NCBI GenBank assembly: GCA_977017575.1
Contig: CDRNVI010000040.1
Location: 310,001 to 374,000 of the forward strand
Source of the DNA: Paramoeba atlantica
Lineage: Eukaryota > Discosea
Reading direction: 5' to 3'
Length of the DNA: 64,000 nucleotides
This document shows positions 48,357 through 57,885 of the stretch, in pieces (positions within the stretch are counted from its first letter, which is position 1; every line of letters begins with the position of its first letter). Made by a program: the position numbers and the translations under genes. The notes below the pieces were generated by a model that saw only the letters and a list, made by a program, of their open reading frames with translations, was not told the origin of the DNA and did no database searches.

Positions 48357-48440
48357 ATTGCTTCAAGATTTAAAAAATTTAACGGAGCACTGTGTTTACG
48401 TTCTTTTAACAACACGCACTCAAAAAATAGTAAAGGAACG
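48357..48440 (+). pseudogene. relic of second Merlin transposase, right part
   Basis: The codons for LQDLKNLTEHCVYVLL match the last residues of the intact Merlin transposase (VLEDLRVYCAHYVLQ). They continue in frame from GGGDRL on the other side of the PIF-type element. Confidence 0.72.
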
Positions 48441-48599
48441 TCCTGAGTTAAACGGAACGTCTTTGCCTAAGTTAAAGTACACTCAAAGCGACATGCAGAT
48501 ATTTAAAATTTTGTTTATGTTTATCAATTTATCCCATCTCTCTTATTCGACGCATGAAATGATATCGCAATTTCTTTGAAACAGGCGGCGTATCATACG

Positions 48600-49730
48600 A
48601 TGTGTTCGAAACGCTATCGTAGTCTGTGTGCTGTATCTAGAAGTTTATCGAAGTTACTACGCTTGGCACAATCCGAAAAATATAAGCCACAAAGTTCCAA
48701 TTTTCCAGGACACGAGGTCGTAACAGAAGAGTCCCGAATGTTGCACACCGCTCTCGAAAAATTAATTCTCAGTCGCAACGATCCTCGGGCGAGGCTTGAA
48801 GTGTTCCGTCTTTTACCACGCTCGCTCACATATTGCGTGACGACTCCTCGGGGTAAGTACGATCCTCTTATGATATTTCCTCAGCTGTTTACATTTGAAA
48901 CGTCGCAAACTTCGGAGATGAATGCCGGACGTCAGGAATTGGAACCTACAGGAAAGATTCCGGAAACAGATCGTCGATTTGCTGTCCCTTTGTTTACTTC
49001 TTTTCCACTCCTGGAACACTTTGCACGACGTCTTCGGTGCGTGGTTCGGGGCCCTGATGACGCTCTTTGGGTAGATGGCACAGTTCTTTGTCAGCCCTCA
49101 CTGGAGAAACCGCCCACGGCTGCTCCCTCTACCCTCTCGACCCCCACCGAGCCCGATTTAATGCAGGAAGGGTTGAGCTACCGCATACGCCCCCTCTTTC
49201 CGTTTGGCCCCCCCACAACGCCCTACCTCGTCGGCTGCTTTGCGGCGTATAAAGATTTAATGCCACATATTCAAATCTTCCCCGACAGCACGGATCTTGT
49301 GCTTAACTTAGGAACCCCCCTGGAGTGGCACATTAAGCGTCCCGTCGCAAACGAGCTGCAGCTGGAGAACAACATCGACGCCACCATCTATCACGAGATT
49401 GCTCGTGCCGTGTGCACGTCCCTCTCCCGGTTCTTCCACCTGTACTGCCCAGAGGTGCGGGAGGGGAAGTACTGTGTGATGCCACAGGGGGAGCGCAGTG
49501 GCCCGGAGGCCTCCGACCACCTCTACACGATTTTTATACACTACCGCTCCGATGAGGCGTGGAGCACAAAGAGGAAGGTGGAGGAGGGCCAGCAACGCGC
49601 GCAGTGGGTCGGTCATCCCTGTGTGCGGGTTCTGGAGAGCGACTCCGCGACACAGTTACTCCATGAGGCCTCGGAGGTGTTTTATGTGCCACCACCGCGG
49701 GAGGTGGGGTTTCGAACGGTTGTGGGGTAA
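48600..49730 (+). CDS. unknown protein, SseB-like features
   Basis: The protein has 376 residues from ATG 48600 (the frame opens at a TTG). The N terminus (MCSKRYRSLCAVSRSLSKLL) is basic and Ser-rich and may be a mitochondrial presequence. RRFAVPLFTSFPLLEHFARR at about 135-155 and STDLVLNLGTPLEWHI at about 230-245 recall SseB-type domains (VPVFTS...L; LVLNPG), but the match is weak and I make no functional claim. From about 49040 the gene turns GC-rich, C-dominated to about 49400 and G-dominated after that. Confidence 0.68.
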   Translation: MCSKRYRSLCAVSRSLSKLLRLAQSEKYKPQSSNFPGHEVVTEESRMLHTALEKLILSRNDPRARLEVFRLLPRSLTYCVTTPRGKYDPLMIFPQLFTFETSQTSEMNAGRQELEPTGKIPETDRRFAVPLFTSFPLLEHFARRLRCVVRGPDDALWVDGTVLCQPSLEKPPTAAPSTLSTPTEPDLMQEGLSYRIRPLFPFGPPTTPYLVGCFAAYKDLMPHIQIFPDSTDLVLNLGTPLEWHIKRPVANELQLENNIDATIYHEIARAVCTSLSRFFHLYCPEVREGKYCVMPQGERSGPEASDHLYTIFIHYRSDEAWSTKRKVEEGQQRAQWVGHPCVRVLESDSATQLLHEASEVFYVPPPREVGFRTVVG

Positions 49731-49855
49731 AAAGGATGGTGATGACGATTGATAAAAGGGATTAAGGTAAGCATTGGTGAGTATTAAAACGATTCGACGG
49801 TACGATAAACATTATTTCATTGAGTCTTTCTTCTTTCACTTATTGTGTCACTTGT

Positions 49856-50347
49856 ATGTTGCGAAAAAGTCTAGAACTTTTGAAAAAGAAAGCTGAATCG
49901 CTAGCTCATGAAACAAAGCCTATCAATGTAAAGACTAAGAAAGCTAAGATTTATAGGGCGAACATCGTGCCTTCATCCAAACAACCGAAGAATGTACCTG
50001 CGACACCAGTAGCCTCCTCCCCCTTAAAGGATCTTCCCAATATGAGTGAAGAGACGTACAACGCCAATCTCGAAATAATACGACAATTGTCTCTTCGGGG
50101 TTGTCGCGCCTTAGCTATCCTGATTGTAGGGCTATGCGTTCTGTATTATGTGAAACCCAAGACGTGCCCTAAGCAATGCAAATTAAAGGAAAAATGTAAA
50201 GGCGCGAATACCTCAGATTCCAACGGTTTCATGGAAAAAGCAGAAAATGCGTCTGCGAAATATTTACAGGAAATGTCAGAAGCGGGTTGGCCCGTGGATG
50301 ATAAAGATCTCGAGTCGGTCAAAAGTACATCTGTGTCGATAAGGTAA
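49856..50347 (+). CDS. small single-span membrane protein
   Basis: The protein has 163 residues from ATG 49856. A Lys-rich first half is followed by one hydrophobic helix (CRALAILIVGLCVLYYV, about 85-101) and a cysteine-containing acidic tail (KTCPKQCKLKEKC). The topology suggests a tail facing the lumen or outside if cysteines pair. No family recognised. Confidence 0.6.
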   Translation: MLRKSLELLKKKAESLAHETKPINVKTKKAKIYRANIVPSSKQPKNVPATPVASSPLKDLPNMSEETYNANLEIIRQLSLRGCRALAILIVGLCVLYYVKPKTCPKQCKLKEKCKGANTSDSNGFMEKAENASAKYLQEMSEAGWPVDDKDLESVKSTSVSIR

Positions 50348-50689
50348 TTTTTTCCAGATCAATGTGGGGGCATACACGTAAATCGATGTACATAAGCCTA
50401 TTGACAAGCATGATACGATTCGTTATATTTTAATAGATTGGCAGGCATCGCGGTGGACTTTTTTGCCATGTTTGTGTCACTCATTGTACATATGCATTCG
50501 GGGGGTTGAAACTGGTGCGCCTGGGAGCGCACCTCATCTTTTATTGCGGGGGTTTCACTGATAAAAACGAATACGATTAAAATTATGTAACGCAATTGAA
50601 TAAACGAATTGTGATAAGCTCTAAAATACGTGCATTTTTGTACATACCCTTTGACGATGTACTTTAACAACAGCTTGTTATCGTCACCG
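50348..50689. other. spacer, nothing recognised
   Basis: 342 bases. The minus-strand 90-codon frame here could be an unrecognised end of the hAT relic that follows, but no motif supports this. Confidence 0.3.
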
Positions 50690-52130
50690 CGCGTACTCTA
50701 TCTGGTAACTTGGGTTAGCCTTTTCAGACGTTGACATTCGATGTTGATTGTCATACTGTTTACTCAGCCACGAGCTTCCCGTCAAATGCCTTGTACTGAG
50801 GCGAGTACATGTAGTGTGGACGAGTACATACAGTGTAGGAGGAAGAACATGTATTCCATAGGGCCGACATATAGACCTCACATAACAGGACGTGTTCTCC
50901 CTTCATCCGGTCAATTCCAGCGTCAATAGCTGTTCCAAAAGTCTGCATTCTTATCGACATCCGAATTAAGAATATCACACAGTTCATCGGCGAGAATTGA
51001 TTCACATTTGTGAAGTTTTCCGGTCTTTTTGCGGAAAAAGGTAAGAAACTGTTCGATGGTAATATTTGGCGGCCATTGCTCCAGGAGCGACCGAACAAAA
51101 ATGAGAAATTGCTGAGAAGGAGTGCTCATGAGAGCAAACGTGATGGTCACTATTCGCGTCGCGTAAAGTTCGTCTTCCTATTCAACGCGACATTGGAACA
51201 CCTATTCACACAAGTTCCTATTCACACGACATGGGAACACAAAAAGAAGCGCGTATGCCCGCCCTTTCAAAAATCGAGGGTAGAGCGGTGCTTTCAACCA
51301 CCGCAATGGCTTTGTTCTTCGTTCATTGTTGTGTTAATCGCAATCCGAAGCGGACCTCGGAGCACTGAAAAAGCAATAAGAGTGGAAGAAAATAAAAAGC
51401 ATATAAGCGCTTCAGATGCTTCCGGAAGGGTACGTGTGGTAAAATGCATTTCTCTCACAGTCGGGTGGATTTTTTTGCTTCCGCTAGTTCCTCACGAGGA
51501 CATTTCGTCTTCTCTGCATGTTGATGCACTTTATTTTTTAAAGCAAGGTATTCTTCCTTGTGCATCACTGTCCCTATTCCTTCCTTCCAGACGCTGTGCA
51601 TTAGCTTTACGTGTTCGATGAGCGCAAAGTGAGATAGGCAGTGCTGTTTTCCGGCAGTGCGACTCCACAAGTCGAGCTATCGTGGGAGCTTTGTTGCCGA
51701 TGTAACTGGCCGAGGTAAACTTATCTAGTATCCACCAAGTCGCACCGCCAAGCTTCGGAGAAGCATGAACAGGAGCTTTGTGCACCTTACCGATCTTCCA
51801 AAACGCTCCGGGACCAGCATCTTTAAGACCTCATACTTTTTATCATACCATGTATGTTGCTGTCGAAGTCAGGGCTTCATAAAGTTCCATTACGGGCGTT
51901 TCAACAAAAAGCTTCAAAAGGGAAACTGCGCTTGTTAGGAAATTTAAAAATAATCCTTCTCGTGATCCCCTAAGCTGTGACCCACCAAAAGGCTGTAGTA
52001 CGACTCAATAGTTTTGGCGGCCTTCTGTACATCGTCATCAATTTCCTGGTCAGATTGAACCAAGTTTGCACGCTTTTCAAAAATTCTCTTAAAAGTAACT
52101 AAATATCAACAAATTCGCGACAAAAACGAA
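50690..52130 (-). pseudogene. scrambled hAT transposase relic
   Basis: On the minus strand three blocks match the hAT transposase at 35.5 kb. GTAIDAGIDRMKGEHVLLCE (near 50950) corresponds to the first catalytic Asp region. ETPVMELYEALTSTATYM (near 51880) and SPKLGGATWWILDKF (near 51755) correspond to later regions. Read 5' to 3' on the minus strand the later blocks come first, so the copy is rearranged or represents two fragments. Stops and frame changes are frequent. No termini were found. Confidence 0.7.
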
Positions 52131-52398
52131 ACTACGCACACAAGACTACCTCCGCACAGAGCAATTTCCGCACAGAACAACGCACCATGCCCTACATGAT
52201 ACATGGGCTGGTTTCTTGTAGGGGTTTTTATTCTACTCCGGGAGGGCCTGCAACACAAAACCTCCTTTGTTTCCTTTTCTCCTTCCCTCCCTTCTCCCTT
52301 TCCTCATCCCTTTTCTCCCCACTCATCTCTTTTCCCTCCACCCTTCTTTTCTTTTCCTTCCTCCTTCCCTCTCACCCCCATCCTCCCCCCCTCTCCCC

Positions 52399-53250
52399 AT
52401 GCGCCCCACCCCCCTCACCCGCCACTGGGGCAGTTTCCACCACATCGACGGCCGTCCCACCCGTCACACCGAACTCCTCATGCACGACACCGTCGCACCC
52501 CCCCGCTCCCTTCTCCGTTTCGGTGGCGTCTCCCCCTACCACAAACAGTACCTCATGCGCACCATGCTCACCGAGCTCATCCGTCGCGACTTCCTTACCC
52601 TCCCCGGGCGTCGTGCCCACGCCCTCGCGGTCTACGCCAACAACGCGGTGACGCTGGCCAAACGCGGCGACACCACCTCGCGCCAGTCCCTGGCCTATTT
52701 CCTCCTCGACAACTACATGGTCGACAAGGCCTTTGACGAGTTCCCCTCCCGGTTCCGCCACACCCACGGGAACTACGTCGCGGTGAGCTGGCTCCGCGAG
52801 AGCCGGCGCAAGGACAGCAAGCGGCTCTACTTTGTGGAGTTCCGCAACCGGGCAGGGTCCGCGACCCACCGCGGGGACGACACCGAGCGCGGCCCCGAGC
52901 GCTTCTTCCTGCCGCAGCCCCAGCGCGAGAGCCACCGGGAGCGGGAGCTCCCGAAGCACTGGCAGATGGTCTTCGACCGCTGGGCGGGGAAGTACAAGAC
53001 GGGGGCGTTCCTGACGTGGTGGCGGGTGCGACACGCCACGATGCGGTTCTGGGGGTACCGGAATGTGCCGCACCCCGCGGAGGTGGGGCCGCTGTGGGGG
53101 GAGGCGGAGGAGGAGGAGTTCCAGCGGGACCGGGCGGTGGGGCCGGAGGTGGAGGCGGGGGCGGATTTGGATCTGGAGGGGGCGGGGGTGGGGCTGGTGG
53201 GGGTGGAGGGGATGAGGAGTGGGGTGGGGCCGCTGCCGCGGTTGTCGTAG
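52399..53250 (+). CDS. MRPL17: mitochondrial-type ribosomal protein bL17
   Basis: The protein has 283 residues from ATG 52399. Residues about 20-130 follow bL17: HTELLMHDTV, then YLMRTMLTELIRRDFLTLPG, RRAHALAVYANNAVTLAKRG, and the later RFRHTHGNYVAVSWLRESRR and LYFVEF (in place of GGYTRI...R). bL17 binds 23S rRNA near the peptide exit tunnel. The long C-terminal extension is Trp/Arg- and then Gly/Glu-rich. A mitochondrial rather than plastid copy is inferred from divergence. The gene sits in a GC island: the coding strand is C-rich from 52260 to about 52750 and G-rich from about 52950 to 53300. Confidence 0.8.
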   Translation: MRPTPLTRHWGSFHHIDGRPTRHTELLMHDTVAPPRSLLRFGGVSPYHKQYLMRTMLTELIRRDFLTLPGRRAHALAVYANNAVTLAKRGDTTSRQSLAYFLLDNYMVDKAFDEFPSRFRHTHGNYVAVSWLRESRRKDSKRLYFVEFRNRAGSATHRGDDTERGPERFFLPQPQRESHRERELPKHWQMVFDRWAGKYKTGAFLTWWRVRHATMRFWGYRNVPHPAEVGPLWGEAEEEEFQRDRAVGPEVEAGADLDLEGAGVGLVGVEGMRSGVGPLPRLS

Positions 53251-53425
53251 GGAGGGGGGGGATTTATGGAGGGGTTGTAGAAAAGGAAAAAGGGGGGTTG
53301 TGGGAATTGTGGTTAAAAAATGGTGTACATTTAAAAGTGGTGTAGTGGAAAACGTGTGTTGGTTTGCGATGCACGGTTGCAGATGTCCAAGTGTCCTCCA
53401 GCGGGGAAATTTGTACAGCAGTACG

Positions 53426-54347
53426 TATAAACCCCGGGACACGATAAGTCACCTCCCTCTAAAATTTGGTTACTTTATCCGTTTGGGCTAATTTTTGTTG
53501 CATTTTGCAGATCTCGATGACGCTTGTTTGCGCATATCATATAGAGAATAAAACTGGGAACCTATAAAATATGAATTTAGTATTACTACTTTTTTAGTTT
53601 TTAGCCACCTTTTTTTTGCAGAGTTTCAGGCATCTGTCGAAACTTAAAACAGTACGGCCAAGCTCAGATTCAAGAATATTATTAAAAGTCTTTTTACGCA
53701 CTTAATTAGAGAGGTAGTACAAGACCGATTCATTTCATTTACGCGTTGCTGAATCATTTCCCACACGTTTTCAATAGGATTAAGGTCCGGAGAACCTGTC
53801 GGCCAATTTGGTATGTAATTTTTGAAGTAAAGAAATAGGTTTTCGTACTTTTCATCGTGCGTGTACCCGCCCCATCTTGCTGAAAAATAAATTTTCGGGG
53901 AAAGAGAGAATTACTTAACATTTCTACACAAGTTTCACTTGTGATTGAAATGTTGGATAGTAGCACCACAAGGTAACACCATCCAACTCCAATGGCACCC
54001 TACACGTGACATGTGGGCGCCCAACGCATTTTCTGCTTGGGGACGGCCTTTTCTCCTAGGGTAACTCACATCTTTTGATGTGTATCATTCGCATTAAATA
54101 TCTTCGCATCAGATAAACATTATTATCCCCCTTTTGGAAGACGATACCTGGATTTCACCATGAAAAAAAATCTCGTCAGATTTTTTTGAAAAAAATGTAG
54201 GTTTCTTTCATTTTTTTAAAAGCAGCTAAAAATAGCGGGAATGTGTAGATCTCGAAATTCTGAACGAAAAAGTGGTATCATAACCTCCCTAGGCCCCTTC
54301 ATGGAAAAAATTAGGGGGGATGACTTATTCGTGTCCTGGGGTTTATA
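53426..54347 (-). mobile_element. Tc1/mariner-type element with transposase remnants
   Basis: The termini TATAAACCCCGGGACACGAT (53426-53445) and the reverse complement of 54311-54347 match the family ends seen at 43.5 and 25.3 kb. TA lies at both edges. Minus-strand frames hold FQQDGAGTRT (near 53890) and, in another frame, NWPTGSPDLNPIENVWEMIQ (near 53800), the classic Tc1/mariner second and third catalytic blocks. The N-terminal half is not recognisable. The coding part is therefore short and broken. Its left-hand 170 bases repeat the inner sequence of the MITEs. It ends about 55 bases before MND1. Confidence 0.88.
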
Positions 54348-54402
54348 CTTTTGCGTTTTTCAACCTTTTTTTCTGTGCATAATCTGTCCTGTACAATTAT
54401 AA

Positions 54403-55137
54403 ATGAAGAAACCAAAAGGGGGTATTGATGAGAAGTGTCCTAGAGTAGCCGAATGGATGCGTAACCACGCAGAGCCGTACACTCAGAAGGAGCTTGAAAA
54501 GCTTTTGCCCAAAAACATTTCTGGTGTTAATTTCCAGCAAGTAAATGAAATTCTTGAAATTCTCGTTTCAGAAGGGTTAGTTGCCTCCGAAAAAATTGGG
54601 ATTTTAAATCTGTTTTGGGCCGTTTCTAAAGACACTTCTAAAGAGGCGAAAGCAGCAAGTGGTAAACGTGCTAGACCATGTGTGATAAATACGGTCGAAA
54701 ATGTCACGGCGCGAATCAATGAACTTGCACTTGAAAGTGAAGAACTGGAAAAGTCGATTGTTTCTATGCAGAATGGCTTGAATGCGGCGAATAAAATATT
54801 GCTCGATTTACCCGAAAACATACAGGTTTCTTCTGCTACCGTAGAAGAAAAAAAGGAAAAATATAGCTTGCTTGAAAAACGCCTTGAACGCGAAGTCCAA
54901 CCAACCTTAAGAAAACTTTTACAAGATTATGACACCGTAAAACTGCACGACCCTCAGCTGCTCGCTGAAATAGAGCAGCGAACTGCTCAGTGTCGGGATA
55001 GCGTGAATCGGTGGACGGATAACATGATGTTGTTAGCACAGCATATTCAAGCTCGTTGTGGTCTTACTTATGATGAGTTCCGTGAGCAATTTAACGTACC
55101 GAGAGATTTTGATTATATTATGGCTTCTGACCCGTAG
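54403..55137 (+). CDS. MND1: meiotic nuclear division protein 1
   Basis: This 244-residue protein begins with the family's winged-helix region: YTQKELEKLLPK, VNEILEILVSEGLVASEKIG and LNLFWAV. A coiled coil follows (about 95-190), then the C-terminal capping stretch VNRWTDNMMLLAQH, ending FNVPRDFDYI, which agrees closely with human MND1 (NRWTDNI...FGIPEDFDYI). MND1 pairs with HOP2 and helps DMC1/RAD51 invade homologous DNA in meiosis. Its intact state implies a sexual or parasexual stage. The mariner element inserted just upstream replaces most of the normal spacer. Confidence 0.92.
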   Translation: MKKPKGGIDEKCPRVAEWMRNHAEPYTQKELEKLLPKNISGVNFQQVNEILEILVSEGLVASEKIGILNLFWAVSKDTSKEAKAASGKRARPCVINTVENVTARINELALESEELEKSIVSMQNGLNAANKILLDLPENIQVSSATVEEKKEKYSLLEKRLEREVQPTLRKLLQDYDTVKLHDPQLLAEIEQRTAQCRDSVNRWTDNMMLLAQHIQARCGLTYDEFREQFNVPRDFDYIMASDP

Positions 55138-55425
55138 TAATGCTTGGTTTGGCATTTTTAATGGGTGGAAGGTTGACACCCAGCCCCCGTATGCTTCACT
55201 GTTTGCGTTTCTTGCCTTTGTTTGAATCTTCACACATAATGCACGAAGTACCGTAGGTACCGAAGTTTCTTGTTATGTTTTACTTGCAAATTTTTCAAAG
55301 AGAAATCGATTCCTTACTTTGTATTATCATGAAGAATAGTTTTCAGAGGCTTTGATTGGGACTCTCACTGTTTCTGTAGTTCTTTTTTAAAACGAAGTTT
55401 TGTGTCTTACACCTCACGAAGCGTA

Positions 55426-56115
55426 ATGTTTTTCGTGATTACACAGGTTGCTGCGGAGGACAGTCGGGCGAGTAAGGTCCGTGGGGCAAGGCTTCCGCAG
55501 GAATTAGAACTTTCACGACTCGTTAGAAATATTGCACCCTGCCATGAGACGTGGACTTCCGCTCATCCTGCATGTGAGTGGTATGCGGTAGTATGTAATT
55601 CCGAAGGAGTAGCGGTCGCTTTTGATTGGAGCGCTCGTGAGCTAGTTGGAGCCATGAACCTGGAGGATCTTCCGGAAAAAATAGAACACGTGCATTGTAG
55701 TCGTAATCGCTTATCTGGAAAGCTGACGCTACTAAATCTTCCGCTTTCCTTGTTAGATCTGCGCCTGGATCATAATCACTTTACCGGATCCCCTACCTTT
55801 GACACACTGCCCTCGGCACTTCGCTATTTGTCACTCAGCGCTAACCGTCTCAGCGGAACGTTGGATCTGTGCCAGCTCCCGAGGACACTGGAAGCGCTTT
55901 ACCTGGCACGAAATGACTTCTACGGAACCGTAGATTTGGGATCACTACCTGCAACAATGCGTCGCCTTTCGCTCCATAACAATGACCTCAGCGGTGTGGT
56001 AGACGTCTCGCGCCTACCGGAGGGACTTATCCGTGTGAATTTATCCGAGAACTGTTTTGATGAGATCGTTCCCGTTCCACTCCCGCAGAGCGTGATTACG
56101 ACTGCATATAAATGA
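55426..56115 (+). CDS. leucine-rich repeat protein, paralog B
   Basis: The protein has 229 residues from ATG 55426. A short hydrophobic start (MFFVITQVA) could be a weak signal sequence, or GATTACACAG (55437-55446) could be a splice acceptor, making the true first codon lie elsewhere. The N-cap HPACEWYAVVCNSEGVAVAF matches paralog A. About six repeats follow with the same LP-x-x-L-x-x-L-x-L-x-x-N-x-x-x-G form (LPSALRYLSLSANRLSGTLD). It ends with the final repeat and a short tail, without a membrane anchor. Confidence 0.77.
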   Translation: MFFVITQVAAEDSRASKVRGARLPQELELSRLVRNIAPCHETWTSAHPACEWYAVVCNSEGVAVAFDWSARELVGAMNLEDLPEKIEHVHCSRNRLSGKLTLLNLPLSLLDLRLDHNHFTGSPTFDTLPSALRYLSLSANRLSGTLDLCQLPRTLEALYLARNDFYGTVDLGSLPATMRRLSLHNNDLSGVVDVSRLPEGLIRVNLSENCFDEIVPVPLPQSVITTAYK

Positions 56116-56473
56116 GTGATGGATGTACAAGAGGGAGCCGATGGGAGGAAAACTATGTGGCAAGATATCACGAAAACTAGATCTGGTACACAGATGACGC
56201 GAGCATGTACTTAGGCGTGTGCGTAAAAAAGGGAATACAATTATATTCATACACACGTATCTTTTGAGCCTAAGGTACATCACAGGTATTCGAATGAAAC
56301 ATTCCGTGCAAATTTGGTTCAGTAAATGTTACACTGAAATGTGATACAAAATGAAATGTTACACTGAAATGTGTAGAACTCTAGGAATATTAGAATTCTG
56401 ATGCATTGAACTGTTAAGAATAGTAATTGTTCATTGGTAAATTTTAAGAACTTGACCGTTTCTGGTTATTGTA
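56116..56473. repeat. spacer with 20-bp direct repeat
   Basis: AAATGTTACACTGAAATGTG occurs at about 56324 and 56354, thirty bases apart. Nothing else is seen in the 358-base spacer. Confidence 0.6.
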
Positions 56474-56764
56474 ATGATAATTTCCCGCGCAACAAATCAA
56501 CCTGTAGGACTTGGTCGCGCATTTTTCTCCATCTGGCCTCCTTACCGCTTTGTTATTGTGTTTTTGGGCTTCACAGCGATTGGGGCTGGAATAGAATTGT
56601 TCGCCATTAAGACGGGATTGTACCGAGTGATAGTTTCCAATAAAACCTCACAACGTTATGAACTTGATAAATTCGTGCGAAAATTTAGGAAGGATATGCA
56701 GGAATGGACAGAAGAAGACATGAGGTTGGCTGGCCTAGATGTTTCCGAGCTACCAAGAGCGTAG
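56474..56764 (+). CDS. small single-span membrane protein, possibly mitochondrial
   Basis: The protein has 96 residues. A short lead with Pro and aromatic residues is followed by one membrane helix (RFVIVFLGFTAIGAGIELFA, about 25-44) and a soluble charged C terminus (RYELDKFVRKFRKDMQEWTE). The shape recalls small accessory subunits of respiratory complex I, but I cannot match a particular one. Confidence 0.6.
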   Translation: MIISRATNQPVGLGRAFFSIWPPYRFVIVFLGFTAIGAGIELFAIKTGLYRVIVSNKTSQRYELDKFVRKFRKDMQEWTEEDMRLAGLDVSELPRA

Positions 56765-57252
56765 AACCGAAATGGTGTAAATCGTTGTTCGATTATCGTA
56801 CAATATCGTGGTATGAATGAAGGGCGAGAACAAGTAGACCAAATGATATCCATCAGTGGATGCAAGAGTAAAAAGCGCACCGAATTGCCTTTTTCTGATG
56901 CACGTCCTTCACTGTTCAGATACATGCTTCACTTGAATTAGAGGATAGGTTCAGTTCAAGTTGCTAGTACGATCTTAAATCCCTTTCCATTTTTCTGTTT
57001 CAAAGTTTTAATTTTCCTAATAATCTTGTAGTTCATACGTATTCTGCAAGGTTCTCCCGACTTCTCTATTGGATCTGTGATTTTTTACGTTCTGTGCTCC
57101 GATGGCTTGTATAACTAGTGTAGTTTGTCAGTAGATGGAAAATAAACTGTGTATTGTTCGTTTTATGTTTGTAAGGTTATTGCAGGACTTATTCCTTTGA
57201 TCTGAATTTTGCTACATCACGGTCTACGCTGATCTTTCTTCTTTAGAACGTC
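56765..57252. other. spacer, nothing recognised
   Basis: 488 bases without frame or repeat of note. CTTTCTTCTTTAG (57234-57246) is a strong acceptor six bases before the next ATG. Confidence 0.4.
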
Positions 57253-57693
57253 ATGTATGTACAGAGTGATAAGACTGTCACAACAACAGCGCATATGATG
57301 TCTCAGGATGTGGGACCAACACCTCCAAGTTCACAGGAGGAAACTCAACCGCACGATGAAAACTCGCTAGAATCCATATCAGAGTATGAGGACGGCGGCA
57401 TGCTACTACATTCTTCTAGGAATACCGCTCCGCCCGAGGCCCCTAAACATTCGAAGGACACATCAGAAAATCGTGTGCACGACAACATGGGTACTGACAC
57501 TGGGCATCAACTTCCTCAGACTGAAGCACCGGTCCTTAGGCCACTTACAAAACCTGTCAACACAAACAGCATTATTGAGCCTTTACATCAGTCCTCACTA
57601 TATCAGCAAACCTTCAAAGGTTTGATACCTGAAAAGTTACGGAACTTTGCGTGCGCTACCAAAATCCTTTACCCTTCTGAACGAACGATATAG
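57253..57693 (+). CDS. hypothetical disordered protein, 146 aa
   Basis: Pro, Ser, Thr, Glu and His dominate the chain; only the last 35 residues (YQQTFKGLIPEKLRNFACAT) look ordered. No family recognised. The main support for coding is the acceptor-like AG just before the ATG, the absence of stops for 146 codons in AT-rich DNA, and the shared direction. Confidence 0.45.
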   Translation: MYVQSDKTVTTTAHMMSQDVGPTPPSSQEETQPHDENSLESISEYEDGGMLLHSSRNTAPPEAPKHSKDTSENRVHDNMGTDTGHQLPQTEAPVLRPLTKPVNTNSIIEPLHQSSLYQQTFKGLIPEKLRNFACATKILYPSERTI

Positions 57694-57885
57694 ACCCCTT
57701 TGCCAGACCGTTTAGTACGGAGCTGATTGAAAAAATTTAGCTGTATTTCAATCAATTCCTTCTGATGCACGTAGTTTTTTTGCACTCATGCACTTTACAT
57801 TTTGAAGGTATTTTCTGAAAAATTATGAAATCTAGATTTGATCCTTAGTGAAGTCGAATGCAGCATTTATAGTTTGAGTTGTTAT

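Noticed and set aside
52372-53442. 356-codon minus-strand frame opposite bL17m
   Set aside because: Composition is Pro/Arg/His repeats from the GC island, with no family motif; the + frame matches bL17.
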